A stretch of DNA of 64,000 bases from Azospira oryzae (GCF_004217225.1 NZ_SHKM01000003.1:371471-435470), one strand, 5' to 3'; shown: positions 8,812-18,531, counted from the first letter of the stretch. Notes: generated by a model not told the origin, from the letters alone. Numbers and translations are program-made.

Positions 8812-10076
8812 GCCTGCTCATGGATGCCCTGAAGAAGGCGGAGGAGGCCAAGCGCAACGCGGCCCCCGCCACCGGGGCGCCCGGCGAACTGAGCCTGGAG
8901 CCGGTGAGCCCCCAGCCCGGCAGCCAGGGGCAGTCGCCCCTGCCCAATCTGGACGACCACCTGGCAACGGTGGATGCCGACCTGGCGGCGGTGGCCGCCA
9001 GCCCGGCGCCAAGCCCCGCCGCCCCGCCGCCCCAATCCTCCCACCAGCCCGCCCCGCCGCCGCCCACGCCAAGTGCCGCCCCTGCCGCCGCAGTCGATGT
9101 GGAAGCGGAGCGCCAGGCGGCCCGCAATCTCTTCAACGCCAAGCTGGCCGCCGGCAACGGCACACCGCCCAACCGCAACAAGCTGTGGCTTGCCCTGGGC
9201 GCCCTGGCGGTGGGCCTGCTCGGCATCGGCATCTATTTCTGGTTCCAGTTGCAGGGCCTCAGCCAGAACCCCATGGTCGCCCGCCCGGCGCCGACACCGG
9301 TGCAACCCCAGCCCCTGCTGCCGGCACCAATGGCAACGCCCATCGCCATGGCCCCCATGCCAGTAGCGGCTATAGAAGCGCCTCCCAGCCCCCCCGTACC
9401 GGAAATGCCCACCCCCCTTACCCGGGAGCGTCCCGTGCCCCAGGAACGCCAGCCGGCGCTGCCGCCGGAGGAGCCCAGCCCCATCCGCCTCAGCCGCGGC
9501 AAGCCGGCCACCAACCCGCTGCTGGAACGGGCCTACGGCGCCCTGCAGCGGGAGGATTTCGCCGCCGCGGTGCAGGACTACGACAAGGTGCTGCAGGCCG
9601 ACCCACGCAACACCGACGCCCTGCTCGGCATGGCCAGCATTGCCGGCCGCGAGGGCCAGACGGCCAAGGCCGAAGCCCTCTACCTGAAGGCCCTGGAGGC
9701 GGACCCGAAAAACCCGGTGGCCCTGGCCGGCCTGGTATCCCTCCTCGGCAACGGCGATCCGGCGGCGGCGGAAAGCCGCCTGAAGAATCTGCTGGCGACC
9801 CAGCCCGAAGCCGGCCACGCCCACTTCGCCCTGGGCAATGTGTACGCCCGCCAGGGCCGCTGGAGCGAAGCCCAGCAGGCCTATTTCAAGTCCCTGGCCA
9901 GCGACGGCGACAACCCGGACTATCTCTTCAACCTGGCGGTGAGCCTGGACCACCTGCGCCAGATCAAGCCGGCCCAGCAGTACTACCAGGCGGCCCTCGG
10001 CGCCGCCGCCGGCCGCTCCGCCATGTTCGACAAGGAAGGCGCCCGGCGCCGGCTGCAGGAGTTGGCCGCGCCATGA
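8808..10076 (+). CDS. mshN: MshN-like TPR pilus assembly protein
   Basis: 422 residues, starting from a GTG that overlaps the mshL stop (GTGA). The N terminus MSLLMDALKKAEEAKR is typical of MshN. A Pro/Ala-rich cytoplasmic stretch is followed by one membrane helix (about 125-148), another Pro-rich linker and C-terminal TPR repeats (about 235-420) in the periplasm. The TPR domain probably scaffolds the secretin or inner-membrane complex. Position between mshL and mshE matches the Vibrio MSHA order. Confidence 0.88.
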   Translation: MSLLMDALKKAEEAKRNAAPATGAPGELSLEPVSPQPGSQGQSPLPNLDDHLATVDADLAAVAASPAPSPAAPPPQSSHQPAPPPPTPSAAPAAAVDVEAERQAARNLFNAKLAAGNGTPPNRNKLWLALGALAVGLLGIGIYFWFQLQGLSQNPMVARPAPTPVQPQPLLPAPMATPIAMAPMPVAAIEAPPSPPVPEMPTPLTRERPVPQERQPALPPEEPSPIRLSRGKPATNPLLERAYGALQREDFAAAVQDYDKVLQADPRNTDALLGMASIAGREGQTAKAEALYLKALEADPKNPVALAGLVSLLGNGDPAAAESRLKNLLATQPEAGHAHFALGNVYARQGRWSEAQQAYFKSLASDGDNPDYLFNLAVSLDHLRQIKPAQQYYQAALGAAAGRSAMFDKEGARRRLQELAAP

Positions 10077-11779
10077 ACGCCCCCAGCCCCCAGCGCCGCC
10101 CCCTGGGCCAGATTCTCATCGCCCAGGGGATCATCTCCGAAGACCAGCTGCGCATCGCCCTGCTGGAGCAGATGAAGTCCAACCAGCCGGTGGGCAAGCT
10201 GCTGGTATCCCTCGGCTTCGTCTCGGAAACGACCCTGCGGGAAGCCCTTTCGGAAAGCCTGGGCAAGCGCTCCATCGACCTCTCCCGGGCCGTCATCGAC
10301 CCCTCCGCCCTCAAACTGGTGCCGCGGGAGCTGGCCAAGCGCCACCACATCCTGCCCCTGGACTTCGATGCGGAAAGCCACCGCCTGACCCTGGCCCTGG
10401 CGGACATCAACGACATCGTCGCCCTGGACAAGGTGCGCAGCCAGCTCAACGCCGAGCTGGAGATCGAGACCCTGCTGGCCGGCGAATCGGAAATCGATCG
10501 GGCCATCGATCAGTACTACGGCTACGAGCTGTCCATCGACGGCATCCTGCACGAGATCGAAACCGGCGAGATCGACTGGAAGAGCCTGCAGTCCTCCTCC
10601 GACGAATACAGCCAGCCGGTGGTGCGGCTGATCGACGCCATCCTGGCCGACGCGGTGAAGCGGGACGCCTCCGACGTGCACTTCGAGCCGGAGGCCAACT
10701 TCCTGCGCATCCGCTACCGCATCGACGGCATGCTGCGGCAGATCCGGGCCCTGCATAAATCCTACTGGCCGGCCATGGCGGTGCGCATCAAGGTCATGAG
10801 CGGCATGAACATCGCCGAGACCCGGGCGCCCCAGGACGGCCGCATCAACCTGGTGCTGAGCGGCCGCCAGGTGGACTTCCGGGTCGCGGCCCAGCCCACC
10901 ATTCACGGCGAAAACGTGGTGCTGCGCATCCTAGACCGGCAGAAGGGCATCGTGCCCCTGGAGGGTCTGGGCCTGGCGGAGGACCATCTGGACCTGCTCA
11001 AGCTGATGATCGCCCGGCCCGAGGGCATCATCCTGGTCACCGGCCCCACCGGCAGCGGCAAGACCACCACCCTCTATTCGGTGCTCAACCACATCAATTC
11101 CGAGGGCGTGAACATCATGACCCTGGAAGACCCGGTGGAGTACCCCATGGCCCTGGTGCGCCAGACCTCGGTGGCGGAATCGGCCAAGCTGGACTTCGCC
11201 AACGGCATCCGCTCCATGATGCGCCAGGACCCGGACGTGATCCTGGTGGGCGAAATCCGCGACACGGACACCGCCGAAATGGCCTTCCGCGCCGCCATGA
11301 CCGGCCATCAGGTGTATTCCACCCTGCACACCAACTCGGCCATCGGCGCCATTCCCCGCCTGCTGGACATCGGCATCCTGCCGGACCTGATGGCCGGCAA
11401 CATCATCGGCATCGTCGCCCAGCGCCTGGTGCGCCGCCTCTGCCCCGGCTGCAAGACGCCCTACCAGGCCGAGGCCCACGAATCCCGCCTGCTCGGCATC
11501 CCGGCGGAAGGGCCGCGGCCGGTGATCTACCACCCCTGCGGCTGCGAGCGCTGCGACTTCCAGGGCTACCGGGGCCGCATCGCCATCATGGAACTGCTGC
11601 GCATGACGCCGGCCATGGACGAGCTGGTGGCGCGCCGCGCCACGGCCCGGGACATCCGCAACGAGGCCACCCGCCAGGGCTTCCGCCCCCTGGCCGACGA
11701 CGGCCTGCGCCGCGTGCTGGACGGTTCCACCTCCCTGGAGGAGCTATCCCGGGTGGTGGACCTCACCGACCGGATGTAG
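10073..11779 (+). CDS. mshE: MshE, pilus extension ATPase with MshEN domain
   Basis: 568 residues. The N-terminal MshEN-type region (about 8-75) has two repeats, LGQILIAQGIISEDQLRIAL and VGKLLVSLGFVSETTLREAL. This domain type binds c-di-GMP in Vibrio MshE, although the Arg before the first LG is shifted by one residue here. The GspE/PilB ATPase core has Walker A GPTGSGKT (about 324-331), Asp box, Walker B LVGEIRD and a tetracysteine (CPGC and CGCERC) for zinc. It drives pilus polymerisation at the cytoplasmic face. ATG overlaps the mshN stop (ATGA); a longer open frame upstream is only a shadow inside mshN. Confidence 0.95.
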   Translation: MNAPSPQRRPLGQILIAQGIISEDQLRIALLEQMKSNQPVGKLLVSLGFVSETTLREALSESLGKRSIDLSRAVIDPSALKLVPRELAKRHHILPLDFDAESHRLTLALADINDIVALDKVRSQLNAELEIETLLAGESEIDRAIDQYYGYELSIDGILHEIETGEIDWKSLQSSSDEYSQPVVRLIDAILADAVKRDASDVHFEPEANFLRIRYRIDGMLRQIRALHKSYWPAMAVRIKVMSGMNIAETRAPQDGRINLVLSGRQVDFRVAAQPTIHGENVVLRILDRQKGIVPLEGLGLAEDHLDLLKLMIARPEGIILVTGPTGSGKTTTLYSVLNHINSEGVNIMTLEDPVEYPMALVRQTSVAESAKLDFANGIRSMMRQDPDVILVGEIRDTDTAEMAFRAAMTGHQVYSTLHTNSAIGAIPRLLDIGILPDLMAGNIIGIVAQRLVRRLCPGCKTPYQAEAHESRLLGIPAEGPRPVIYHPCGCERCDFQGYRGRIAIMELLRMTPAMDELVARRATARDIRNEATRQGFRPLADDGLRRVLDGSTSLEELSRVVDLTDRM

Positions 11780-11788
11780 GGTCCGGCC

Positions 11789-12988
11789 ATGGGACTCTTC
11801 AACTACAAGGCCGTCGATGCGGATGGTCGCATGGTCCAGGGGCGCCTCGACGCCATCAATCTGGTGGACCTGGAGATGCGCCTCAAGCGCATGGAAATGG
11901 ACCTGGTGAACGGCACCCCAGTCAGCAGCTGGGACATGTTCGGCGGCTCGGTGCCGCGCCGGGAGCTGATCAACTTCTGCTTCCACCTGGAACAGCTGAA
12001 CCGGGCCGGCGTGCCCATCCTCGAAGGACTCTCCGACCTGCGGGACTCCCTGGAACATCCGCGCTTCCGCGAAGTCATCGCCAGCCTGGTGGAATCCATC
12101 GAGGGCGGCCAGACCCTGTCCCAGGCCATGGCCCTGCATCCCCGGGTGTTCACCAAGGTCTTCGTCAGCCTGGTGCGGGCCGGGGAACTGACCGGCCAGC
12201 TCTCCGAAGTGCTGCAGAACCTCACCGAATCCCTCAAGTGGGAGGACGAGATCGCCTCCCAGACCAAGAAGCTGCTGATGTACCCGGCCTTCGTCGGCAC
12301 CATCGTCCTGGGCGCCACCTTCTTCCTCATGGTGTACATGGTGCCCCAGCTGAAGCAGTTCGTGCGCAACATGGGCCAGGAACTGCCGGCCCAGACCCGG
12401 GCCCTCTTCTTCGTCTCCGACCTGCTGGTCAATTACTGGTACCTGGCCCTGCTCCTGCCCATCCTCGGCATCGCCCTGCTCAGCTACCTGCTGCACACCA
12501 ATCCGGCGGTGCGGCACGGCTTCGACGCCTTCAAGCTGAAGCTGCCGGTGTTCGGGCCGATCCTGAAGAAGATCGTGCTCTCCCGCTTCGCCAACACCTT
12601 CGCCCTGCTCTACGCCTCGGGCATTCCCATCCTGGAATCGATCCGCACCACGGAAGAGGTGGTGGGCAACCGGGTCATCCGCCTGGGCCTGGAAAAGGTG
12701 GAACAGCTGATCGGCGAAGGCCAGAACGTCACCACCGCCTTCCACACCATCGGCCTCTTTCCGCCCCTGGTAATACGCATGCTGCGGGTGGGGGAAAGCA
12801 CCGGCTCCCTCGACACCGCCCTGCGCAACGTCAGCTACTTCTTCAACCGGGACGTGAAGGAGTCGGTGGAAAAGATCCAGTCCCTGATCGAGCCGGCCCT
12901 GACCCTGATCCTCGGCTCGGTCCTGGGCTGGATCATGCTGGCCGTCCTGGGGCCGGTGTACGACGTCATCAGCAAGATCAAGACCTGA
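11789..12988 (+). CDS. mshG: MshG, GspF/PilC-type inner-membrane platform protein
   Basis: 399 residues, the usual size for this family. It starts MGLFNYKAVDADGRMVQG, has two T2SSF domains with the INFCFHLEQLNRAGVPILEG and FANTFALLYASGIPILES repeats, and about three membrane helices (near 170, 220 and 375). It is the inner-membrane platform on which MshE acts. It follows mshE after 9 bases. Confidence 0.95.
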   Translation: MGLFNYKAVDADGRMVQGRLDAINLVDLEMRLKRMEMDLVNGTPVSSWDMFGGSVPRRELINFCFHLEQLNRAGVPILEGLSDLRDSLEHPRFREVIASLVESIEGGQTLSQAMALHPRVFTKVFVSLVRAGELTGQLSEVLQNLTESLKWEDEIASQTKKLLMYPAFVGTIVLGATFFLMVYMVPQLKQFVRNMGQELPAQTRALFFVSDLLVNYWYLALLLPILGIALLSYLLHTNPAVRHGFDAFKLKLPVFGPILKKIVLSRFANTFALLYASGIPILESIRTTEEVVGNRVIRLGLEKVEQLIGEGQNVTTAFHTIGLFPPLVIRMLRVGESTGSLDTALRNVSYFFNRDVKESVEKIQSLIEPALTLILGSVLGWIMLAVLGPVYDVISKIKT

Positions 12989-12991
12989 GCC

Positions 12992-14536
12992 ATGCCCCAG
13001 CGCCATCTCCTCTACCTCTCCGCCCACCAACTCTCGGCCCATGCCTGGAAGGGCGGCCGCCTGGACGCCCAGGCCAGCTTCCCCCATTCGGAGGAGGGCC
13101 TGGTGGCCTTCCGCCAGTACCTGGAAAAGCGTCGCCACGACCTTTTCTACCTCCTCATCAACGTGGCCGACGAAGGCTTCCAGCTGGACACCATCCCCTT
13201 CCTCCAGGGCAAGGACCGGGAAGCCGTGATCCAGCGCAAGCTGGGCCAGTATTTCTACAGCACCAACCTGAACATGGCCCAGCGCCTGGGCTTCGAGAAA
13301 AACCGGCGCAAGGACGAACGCCTGCTGCTGGCCGGCTTCACCAACCCGGCCCAGATCATGCCGTGGACGGCCCTGATCCAGTCCCTGGGCGTGCCCCTGG
13401 TGGGCATCTACTCCCTGCCCCTGCTCGGCCCCCAACTGCTGAAAAAGCTGCAGCCAGGCCCGGCCCCCTGCCTGATGCTGACGGTGCAGGATCACAGCCT
13501 GCGCCAGAGCTTCTTCGACAAGGGCGAACTGCACTTCTCGCGCCTGGTGCCCCTGCACGATTCCAGCATCCACGGCATCGGCCACGCCATGGCGGCAGAG
13601 GCGGCCAAGATGCACCAGTACCTGACCAGCCAGCGCCTGCTGGCCCGGGGCCAGTCCCTGCAGGCCCTGGCCCTGGTCCACCCCCAGGCGGTGCGGGCGG
13701 TGCAGGAAGCCTGCAGCGACAGCCCGGCCGTCACCTTCCGCATCGTCGGCAACGACGAGGCCGCCCGCCTCATCGGCCTGGCCGATGCCCCGGAGGACAG
13801 CCGCAGCGAAGCCCTGTTCCTGCACCTGCTGGCCGTCCAGACGCCGGCCCAGCAGTTCGCGCCGCCGCCCCTGCGCCACGACTACCGGGTGTGGCAGCTC
13901 AAGGCCCTGCTCTCTTCCGGCGGGCTGCTGGTCTTCCTCGCCTGCCTGCTTTTCGCCGGCAAGCAGCTGTACGACGCCAGCCGCCTCGGCAGCGAACGGG
14001 CCGCCATCCAGGCCCAGGCCGACAGCGCGGCCCAGCGCTATGCCGAACTGGCCCGGACCTTCCCGCCCATGCCGGTGGACAACGACACCCTGCGCCAGGT
14101 CATCAACCGCTACCAGGCCATGGAACGGCAGCCCACCACCCCGCGAGACTTTTACCTGCTGCTCAGCCGGGCCCTGGAAGCAACGCCCCAGGTGGAGCTG
14201 GACACCATCGCCTGGCAGCGGGGCGGCACCAGCACCGGAGGCAATGGCAACGCCACTGCCGCGGCGGCAGCGCCGGGCGAGGGGGACGAGAGCGCCCTGG
14301 TGCGGGGCAGCATTCCCACCGGCCCCCAGGCCAATCCGCGCCAGGTGCTGGCCATTTTCGAGCGTTTCCTGGCGGCCCTGCGGCAGCAGCCCGGCCTGCA
14401 GGTGAATGTGCAGCAGCAACCGTTCGACGTGGAATCGGGCAAGTCCCTCAAGGGCGGCAGCAGCAGCGACGATGCCCCGGCCAGCGCCGAGCCCCGTCAT
14501 TTCGTCGTGCAGATCGTGCATCGGGTGACGCCATGA
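12992..14536 (+). CDS. mshI: MshI-like assembly protein (PilM/PilN-like fusion)
   Basis: 514 residues. Residues 1-300 form a cytoplasmic domain with the general pattern of the actin-like PilM/GspL fold. One membrane helix follows at about 307-328, then a coiled-coil and periplasmic region (about 330-510) like PilN or the GspL periplasmic part. MshI proteins couple the extension ATPase to the periplasmic alignment subcomplex. The family is divergent, so the name rests on domain layout and on its place between mshG and mshJ. It starts 3 bases after mshG and overlaps mshJ (ATGA). Confidence 0.8.
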   Translation: MPQRHLLYLSAHQLSAHAWKGGRLDAQASFPHSEEGLVAFRQYLEKRRHDLFYLLINVADEGFQLDTIPFLQGKDREAVIQRKLGQYFYSTNLNMAQRLGFEKNRRKDERLLLAGFTNPAQIMPWTALIQSLGVPLVGIYSLPLLGPQLLKKLQPGPAPCLMLTVQDHSLRQSFFDKGELHFSRLVPLHDSSIHGIGHAMAAEAAKMHQYLTSQRLLARGQSLQALALVHPQAVRAVQEACSDSPAVTFRIVGNDEAARLIGLADAPEDSRSEALFLHLLAVQTPAQQFAPPPLRHDYRVWQLKALLSSGGLLVFLACLLFAGKQLYDASRLGSERAAIQAQADSAAQRYAELARTFPPMPVDNDTLRQVINRYQAMERQPTTPRDFYLLLSRALEATPQVELDTIAWQRGGTSTGGNGNATAAAAAPGEGDESALVRGSIPTGPQANPRQVLAIFERFLAALRQQPGLQVNVQQQPFDVESGKSLKGGSSSDDAPASAEPRHFVVQIVHRVTP

Positions 14537-15132
14537 AACTGACCGCAGCCGACTGGCGCAAGCTGCGCCTCAGCCTGGTGATCTTCGTCCTCTTCTGCCT
14601 CGGCGGCGCCGTCCTGGTGCTCTTTTCCCTGGAGCAGCAGCAACAGGCCCGCCGCCTGCTGGCAACGGCCCAGGCCCACAACGCCCAGGCCCAGGCCAAG
14701 CTGAAGCAGGTACGGGAAGAGGAAAGCGAAATCAAGCTCAAGGCCGCCCTCTTCAGCAACCTGGCCGCCCGCGGCGTCATCGGCGAGGAACAGCGCCTGG
14801 ACTGGGTCGAGCTGCTGCGGGACATCCGCAACAACCGGCGCCTGCTGGACATCCAGTACGAGTTCTCGCCCCAGCAGCCCCTGGGCAACGGCCAGGGGCC
14901 GTGGAGCTTCCAGGTCAGTTCCATGCGCCTGCAACTGCAGCTGCTGCATGAGGAGGATCTGCTCAACGTCCTCGCCGACCTGCGCAACACGGCCAAGGCC
15001 CAGGTCCTGGTGCGCAGCTGCGAAGTCAGCCGCCAGCCCCGCCCCCCGGGCGACAGCACCGGTCCGCACGCCAACCTCAAGGCCCAGTGCCTGCTGGACT
15101 GGATCACCCTGCGAGGCCCCCAAACCCGCTGA
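14533..15132 (+). CDS. mshJ: MshJ-like (PilO/GspM-type) protein
   Basis: 199 residues. A short cytoplasmic N terminus, one membrane helix (about 13-33), then a Gln/Ala-rich coiled coil (about 34-70) and a compact periplasmic domain. This is the topology of PilO, GspM and MshJ, the partners of the PilN-like protein in the inner-membrane alignment complex. The ATG overlaps the mshI stop. Sequence similarity within the family is low, so the assignment is mainly by topology and order. Confidence 0.72.
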   Translation: MKLTAADWRKLRLSLVIFVLFCLGGAVLVLFSLEQQQQARRLLATAQAHNAQAQAKLKQVREEESEIKLKAALFSNLAARGVIGEEQRLDWVELLRDIRNNRRLLDIQYEFSPQQPLGNGQGPWSFQVSSMRLQLQLLHEEDLLNVLADLRNTAKAQVLVRSCEVSRQPRPPGDSTGPHANLKAQCLLDWITLRGPQTR

Positions 15133-15150
15133 GACGGGGAGGAACCTGCC

Positions 15151-15654
15151 ATGAACGCCCATTCCCTGCGCCCTCCCCAAGCCGCCCGCCCCGGCCCCCG
15201 CCTGGCCAGGCTCGCCGGCCTGCTCCTGGCCCTGGGCGCTGCCGCCTCGCCGCTCCTGGCCGAAGAAGCCCTGGGCCGCCTCTTCTTCACGCCGGAACGG
15301 CGCCAGGCCCTGGAGCGCCAGCGGCTGTACAACATCCAGGACACCAGCCATGCCACGGAAGAACCGGTGGTGACCCTCAACGGCATCGTGCGCCGCTCCA
15401 GCGGCAAGGGCTCGGCCTGGATCAACGGCATGGTCCAGCACGACCGGGAGGACATCAGCGGCCTGCAGGTGCGGCCCGATGGCCGCCACCCGGGCCGCGC
15501 CACCCTGAAGGACCTGGGCAACGACAGCAGCACCAGCCTCGGCGTCGGCGACTCCCATCGCCGCGGCAGCAACGAATCCGCCGGCCTGCTGCCCGATGGC
15601 AGCGTGCTGCGGGTCCATCCCGCCCCCGCCGGCAGGCGCCCTGCGGCGCCCTGA
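15151..15654 (+). CDS. mshK: MshK-like periplasmic protein
   Basis: 167 residues with a signal peptide (about 1-37, cleaved near LLAEEA). A small domain contains LFFTPERRQALERQR and VTLNGIVRRSSGKGSAWING, resembling the C domain of PilP/GspC/MshK proteins that contact the secretin. The C terminus is Gly/Arg/Ser-rich and probably disordered. GGGGAGGAA upstream gives a good ribosome site. Assigned by pattern and by its place after the MshJ-like gene. Confidence 0.65.
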   Translation: MNAHSLRPPQAARPGPRLARLAGLLLALGAAASPLLAEEALGRLFFTPERRQALERQRLYNIQDTSHATEEPVVTLNGIVRRSSGKGSAWINGMVQHDREDISGLQVRPDGRHPGRATLKDLGNDSSTSLGVGDSHRRGSNESAGLLPDGSVLRVHPAPAGRRPAAP

Positions 15655-15657
15655 GCC

Positions 15658-17814
15658 GTGGCCCGCCACCCCGCTCCCGCCTGCCGTCAGCGCGGCGCCG
15701 CCCTGCTGGCGTTCTTCCTCATCGTCTTCGTGCTCGGGGCCTACGGCCTTTACCGGCACCTGACCGCCGTCTCCAGTAATCCCCAGGTCCGGGCGGAAGC
15801 CTCCATGGCGGCCCTGGCCCAGGCCCGGGAAGCCCTGCTCGGCTTCGCCGCCACCTACGACCAGCGCAACAACGGCCAGGTCTTCGGCCAGCTGCCCTGC
15901 CCCGACACCAACAACGACGGCGAGGCCGAAGCCAGTTGCGGCACCGCCGGCACCACCGTGGTCGGCCTCCTGCCGTGGAAGACCCTGGGCCTGCCGATGC
16001 TGCAGGATGAAGGCGGGGAATGCCTGTGGTACGCCGTCGGCCGCTTCAAGAACAGCCCCAAGAGCACGCCCCTCAACTGGGACAGCCAGGGCCAGTTCGC
16101 CGTGCGCAGCAGCGACGGCAGCCAGATCCTGACCGAGCCGGAGAACCCCGAGGGCGGCGCCGTCGCCGTCCTCTTCGCCCCAGGCATCGCCCTGGGCGGC
16201 CAGAACCGCAGCGGTGGCAGCGGTGCCTGCCCCGGCGGCGACAGCCCCAATGCGGCCAACTATCTGGACGGCAACTACAGTTTCGGCGGCGGCGCCAGTC
16301 TCAGCCTGACCCAGGGCACCCCGGGCAGCACCTCCAACAATGACCTGCTGCTGTGGCTCAGCCCCCGGGACATTTTCCAGCGCATCAAGCAGCGCAGCGA
16401 TTTCCCGAGCCGCATCGACACCCTGATGGCAGGCCTGAAGTCCGCGCTGGATGCGGCTCCCAGCCTGCCGACCGGGGACGCCTCGAGCGACGGACTGCAG
16501 CGCCTGCCGGCCGCCTTCGATTTCAGCGCCAGCCTCGGCAGTGGCGACGAGGAGTTCCGCCGTCACTGGGACAACCAATTGCGCTACCTCAACTGCGGCA
16601 GCGACGGCTGCCTCACGGTGCGGGGCAAGCCCTGCCGGGGCGCCCTCATCTTCACCGGGGAACGGGCCGCCACGGGGCCCCGCACCGCCGCGGAAAGCGC
16701 TTCTGCCACCAGCTTCCTGGCCGCCGCCAACATCGCCGCCGCCACGGCCACCGACGCGGCCGCCCGCCAGTTCCCCCTGCCCCAGGCCCTGGCCGCCTAC
16801 GACAAGAGCCAGGCGGCCGGCGACGTGGTGCTGTGCCTGAAGGAAAGCGTCACCCTCAATTTCAGCAACGACCTGGGCGCCGCCACCGCCATCCGTAACG
16901 AGCTTGCCAGCGGCAACCCCACCCTTGCCGTGGACAGCGGCGCCGGCACCGCCACCCTGGGCACCAGCGACGTGCCCATCGGCAGCCCCCCCAACCTGCG
17001 TTACGGCTGCCTCTGGTTCAACCAGGTGGTGCGCTTCGGCAGCGGCCTGCGGGCCTTTTTCGAATACCGGGTGCAGGACCGGGGCGACGGTTTCACCTTC
17101 ACCATCGCCGATGCCGAGCGCAACCCGGACGCATCCATGTGCGGCGCACCGGACCAGCACCTGGGCTACTCCGGCGAGCCGACGCCGCCCGCCGGCGTCA
17201 CCCTGCGCCCCATCGCCCCGCCCAAGCTTGGCCTGGAGTTCGATTTCGTGCAGAACCTGGGATACAACGAGAGCAACAGCAACCACGCCTACGGCCGCCA
17301 GGACCCCCTGACCATCCGGCACCTGGCCTTCACCTACTGGGGCTACCGGGAGAACAACTGGTGGGCCGGCGTCGCCGCCCCCCTGTGGGACGACAACGTG
17401 CATGGTTTCGGTAGCGGCAGCGGCGATTCCCCCCGCAACCCAGCCTCCCTCACCAGCGGCCTGGCCACGCCCGGCGGCCTGGCCACCCTCGGGCAGCTGG
17501 TGCGCATCCGCCTGGAAATCAGCCGCAACTACGACAGCGGCGCCGGAGCCGGCACCTACGACCTGAAGGCCTGGGCCTTCCCCGCCAGCAATTCCCTCTG
17601 TTTCGTCGAGGACGTGGCCATGGCGGATCTCAGCACCACCTTCGCCCCCAATACCGCCGCCTGTTCGCCGCCCACCATCAGGGATACCATATCCATCAGC
17701 GATTTTTCAGGCAGCGAGTCCCTGCGCAACGTCCGGCTTGGCTTCACCACCGGCTTCGGCAGCGGCGGCCAGCTGATCCTGTTGCAAAACTTCAAGGCCC
17801 AGTTCATCCCATGA
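15658..17814 (+). CDS. Giant prepilin-like protein with C-terminal L-type-lectin-like domain (MshQ-like tip adhesin candidate)
   Basis: 718 residues from GTG, 3 bases after the MshK-like stop. The N terminus has a short basic leader, CRQRGAALLAF, and one hydrophobic helix as in minor pilins. Residues 60-240 share landmarks with the next gene product: LPCPDT with a following DG, LPW..LGL, and LWLSP. A Cys-containing middle domain (about 240-440) follows. Residues about 445-718 look like a concanavalin/L-type lectin sandwich: GDGFTFTIADA, LGYSG, KLGLEFDF, LKAWAF and RLGFTTGFGSG. MshQ proteins of MSHA systems also carry such folds. I infer a pilus-tip or pilus-associated adhesin. The lectin call is by eye. 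Confidence 0.75.
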   Translation: MARHPAPACRQRGAALLAFFLIVFVLGAYGLYRHLTAVSSNPQVRAEASMAALAQAREALLGFAATYDQRNNGQVFGQLPCPDTNNDGEAEASCGTAGTTVVGLLPWKTLGLPMLQDEGGECLWYAVGRFKNSPKSTPLNWDSQGQFAVRSSDGSQILTEPENPEGGAVAVLFAPGIALGGQNRSGGSGACPGGDSPNAANYLDGNYSFGGGASLSLTQGTPGSTSNNDLLLWLSPRDIFQRIKQRSDFPSRIDTLMAGLKSALDAAPSLPTGDASSDGLQRLPAAFDFSASLGSGDEEFRRHWDNQLRYLNCGSDGCLTVRGKPCRGALIFTGERAATGPRTAAESASATSFLAAANIAAATATDAAARQFPLPQALAAYDKSQAAGDVVLCLKESVTLNFSNDLGAATAIRNELASGNPTLAVDSGAGTATLGTSDVPIGSPPNLRYGCLWFNQVVRFGSGLRAFFEYRVQDRGDGFTFTIADAERNPDASMCGAPDQHLGYSGEPTPPAGVTLRPIAPPKLGLEFDFVQNLGYNESNSNHAYGRQDPLTIRHLAFTYWGYRENNWWAGVAAPLWDDNVHGFGSGSGDSPRNPASLTSGLATPGGLATLGQLVRIRLEISRNYDSGAGAGTYDLKAWAFPASNSLCFVEDVAMADLSTTFAPNTAACSPPTIRDTISISDFSGSESLRNVRLGFTTGFGSGGQLILLQNFKAQFIP

Positions 17815-18527
17815 GCCCCCACCTGCGCCGCCCCCACGGCTTCACCCTGGTTGAACTGGCCATCGTGCTGGTCATCGTGGCCCTGCTCACCGGGGGCATG
17901 CTCTTTTCCCTGTCGGCCCAGACCGAAGTGCGGGACAACGGCGACACCAAGAAACAGTTGCAGGATATCGGCGACGCCCTCATCGGCTATGCGGCCAGCC
18001 ACTATTCGAGCAGCGGCCAGCACCCCTTCCTGCCCTGCCCGGACACGGATTACGACGGGGTGGAAGAGGCCCGCGACGGCAGCGGCAACTGCCCCAGCGC
18101 CGAGGGCGTGCTGCCGTGGACCAGTCTGGGCCTGGGCCAGTACGACAGCTGGCGCAATCACTACCGCTACCGGGTGCACACCCGTTTCAGCAACAACAAG
18201 GACGGCTTTGGGCTTGCCACCAGCGCCGCCGACATCACGGTCTGCAGCGTCGCCTCGGCCAGCAGCGGCTGTTCCGTGGCCAATTCCACCCTGGCCTCCG
18301 GTCTGCCGGCCCTGGTGCTTTCCCACGGCAAGAACGGCCTGGGCGCCATCAACGCCCAGGGCGCCGCCAACGGCGCCAGCAGCGATGCCGACGAGGTGGA
18401 AAATCACGATGGCGACAATGTCTTCGTCAGCCGGGCCGTCACCCAGCAGGGCTTCGACGACCAGGTGCTGTGGCTGTCGCCCAATCTCCTGTTCAACCGC
18501 CTGATCGCCGCCGGCCGTTCCCTGTGA
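17811..18527 (+). CDS. Minor prepilin
   Basis: 238 residues. A type III signal with cleavage site HG|FTLVELAIVLVIVALL leaves Glu at mature position 5, as required for processing and methylation. After the helix come the landmarks it shares with the preceding giant prepilin (LPCPDTD, LPWTSLGL, VLWLSP). It seems to be the plain version of that pilin core, without the 480-residue extension. Its ATG overlaps the upstream stop (ATGA), so the two are made together and may form one tip complex. Confidence 0.85.
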   Translation: MSPHLRRPHGFTLVELAIVLVIVALLTGGMLFSLSAQTEVRDNGDTKKQLQDIGDALIGYAASHYSSSGQHPFLPCPDTDYDGVEEARDGSGNCPSAEGVLPWTSLGLGQYDSWRNHYRYRVHTRFSNNKDGFGLATSAADITVCSVASASSGCSVANSTLASGLPALVLSHGKNGLGAINAQGAANGASSDADEVENHDGDNVFVSRAVTQQGFDDQVLWLSPNLLFNRLIAAGRSL

Positions 18528-18531
18528 GGAA

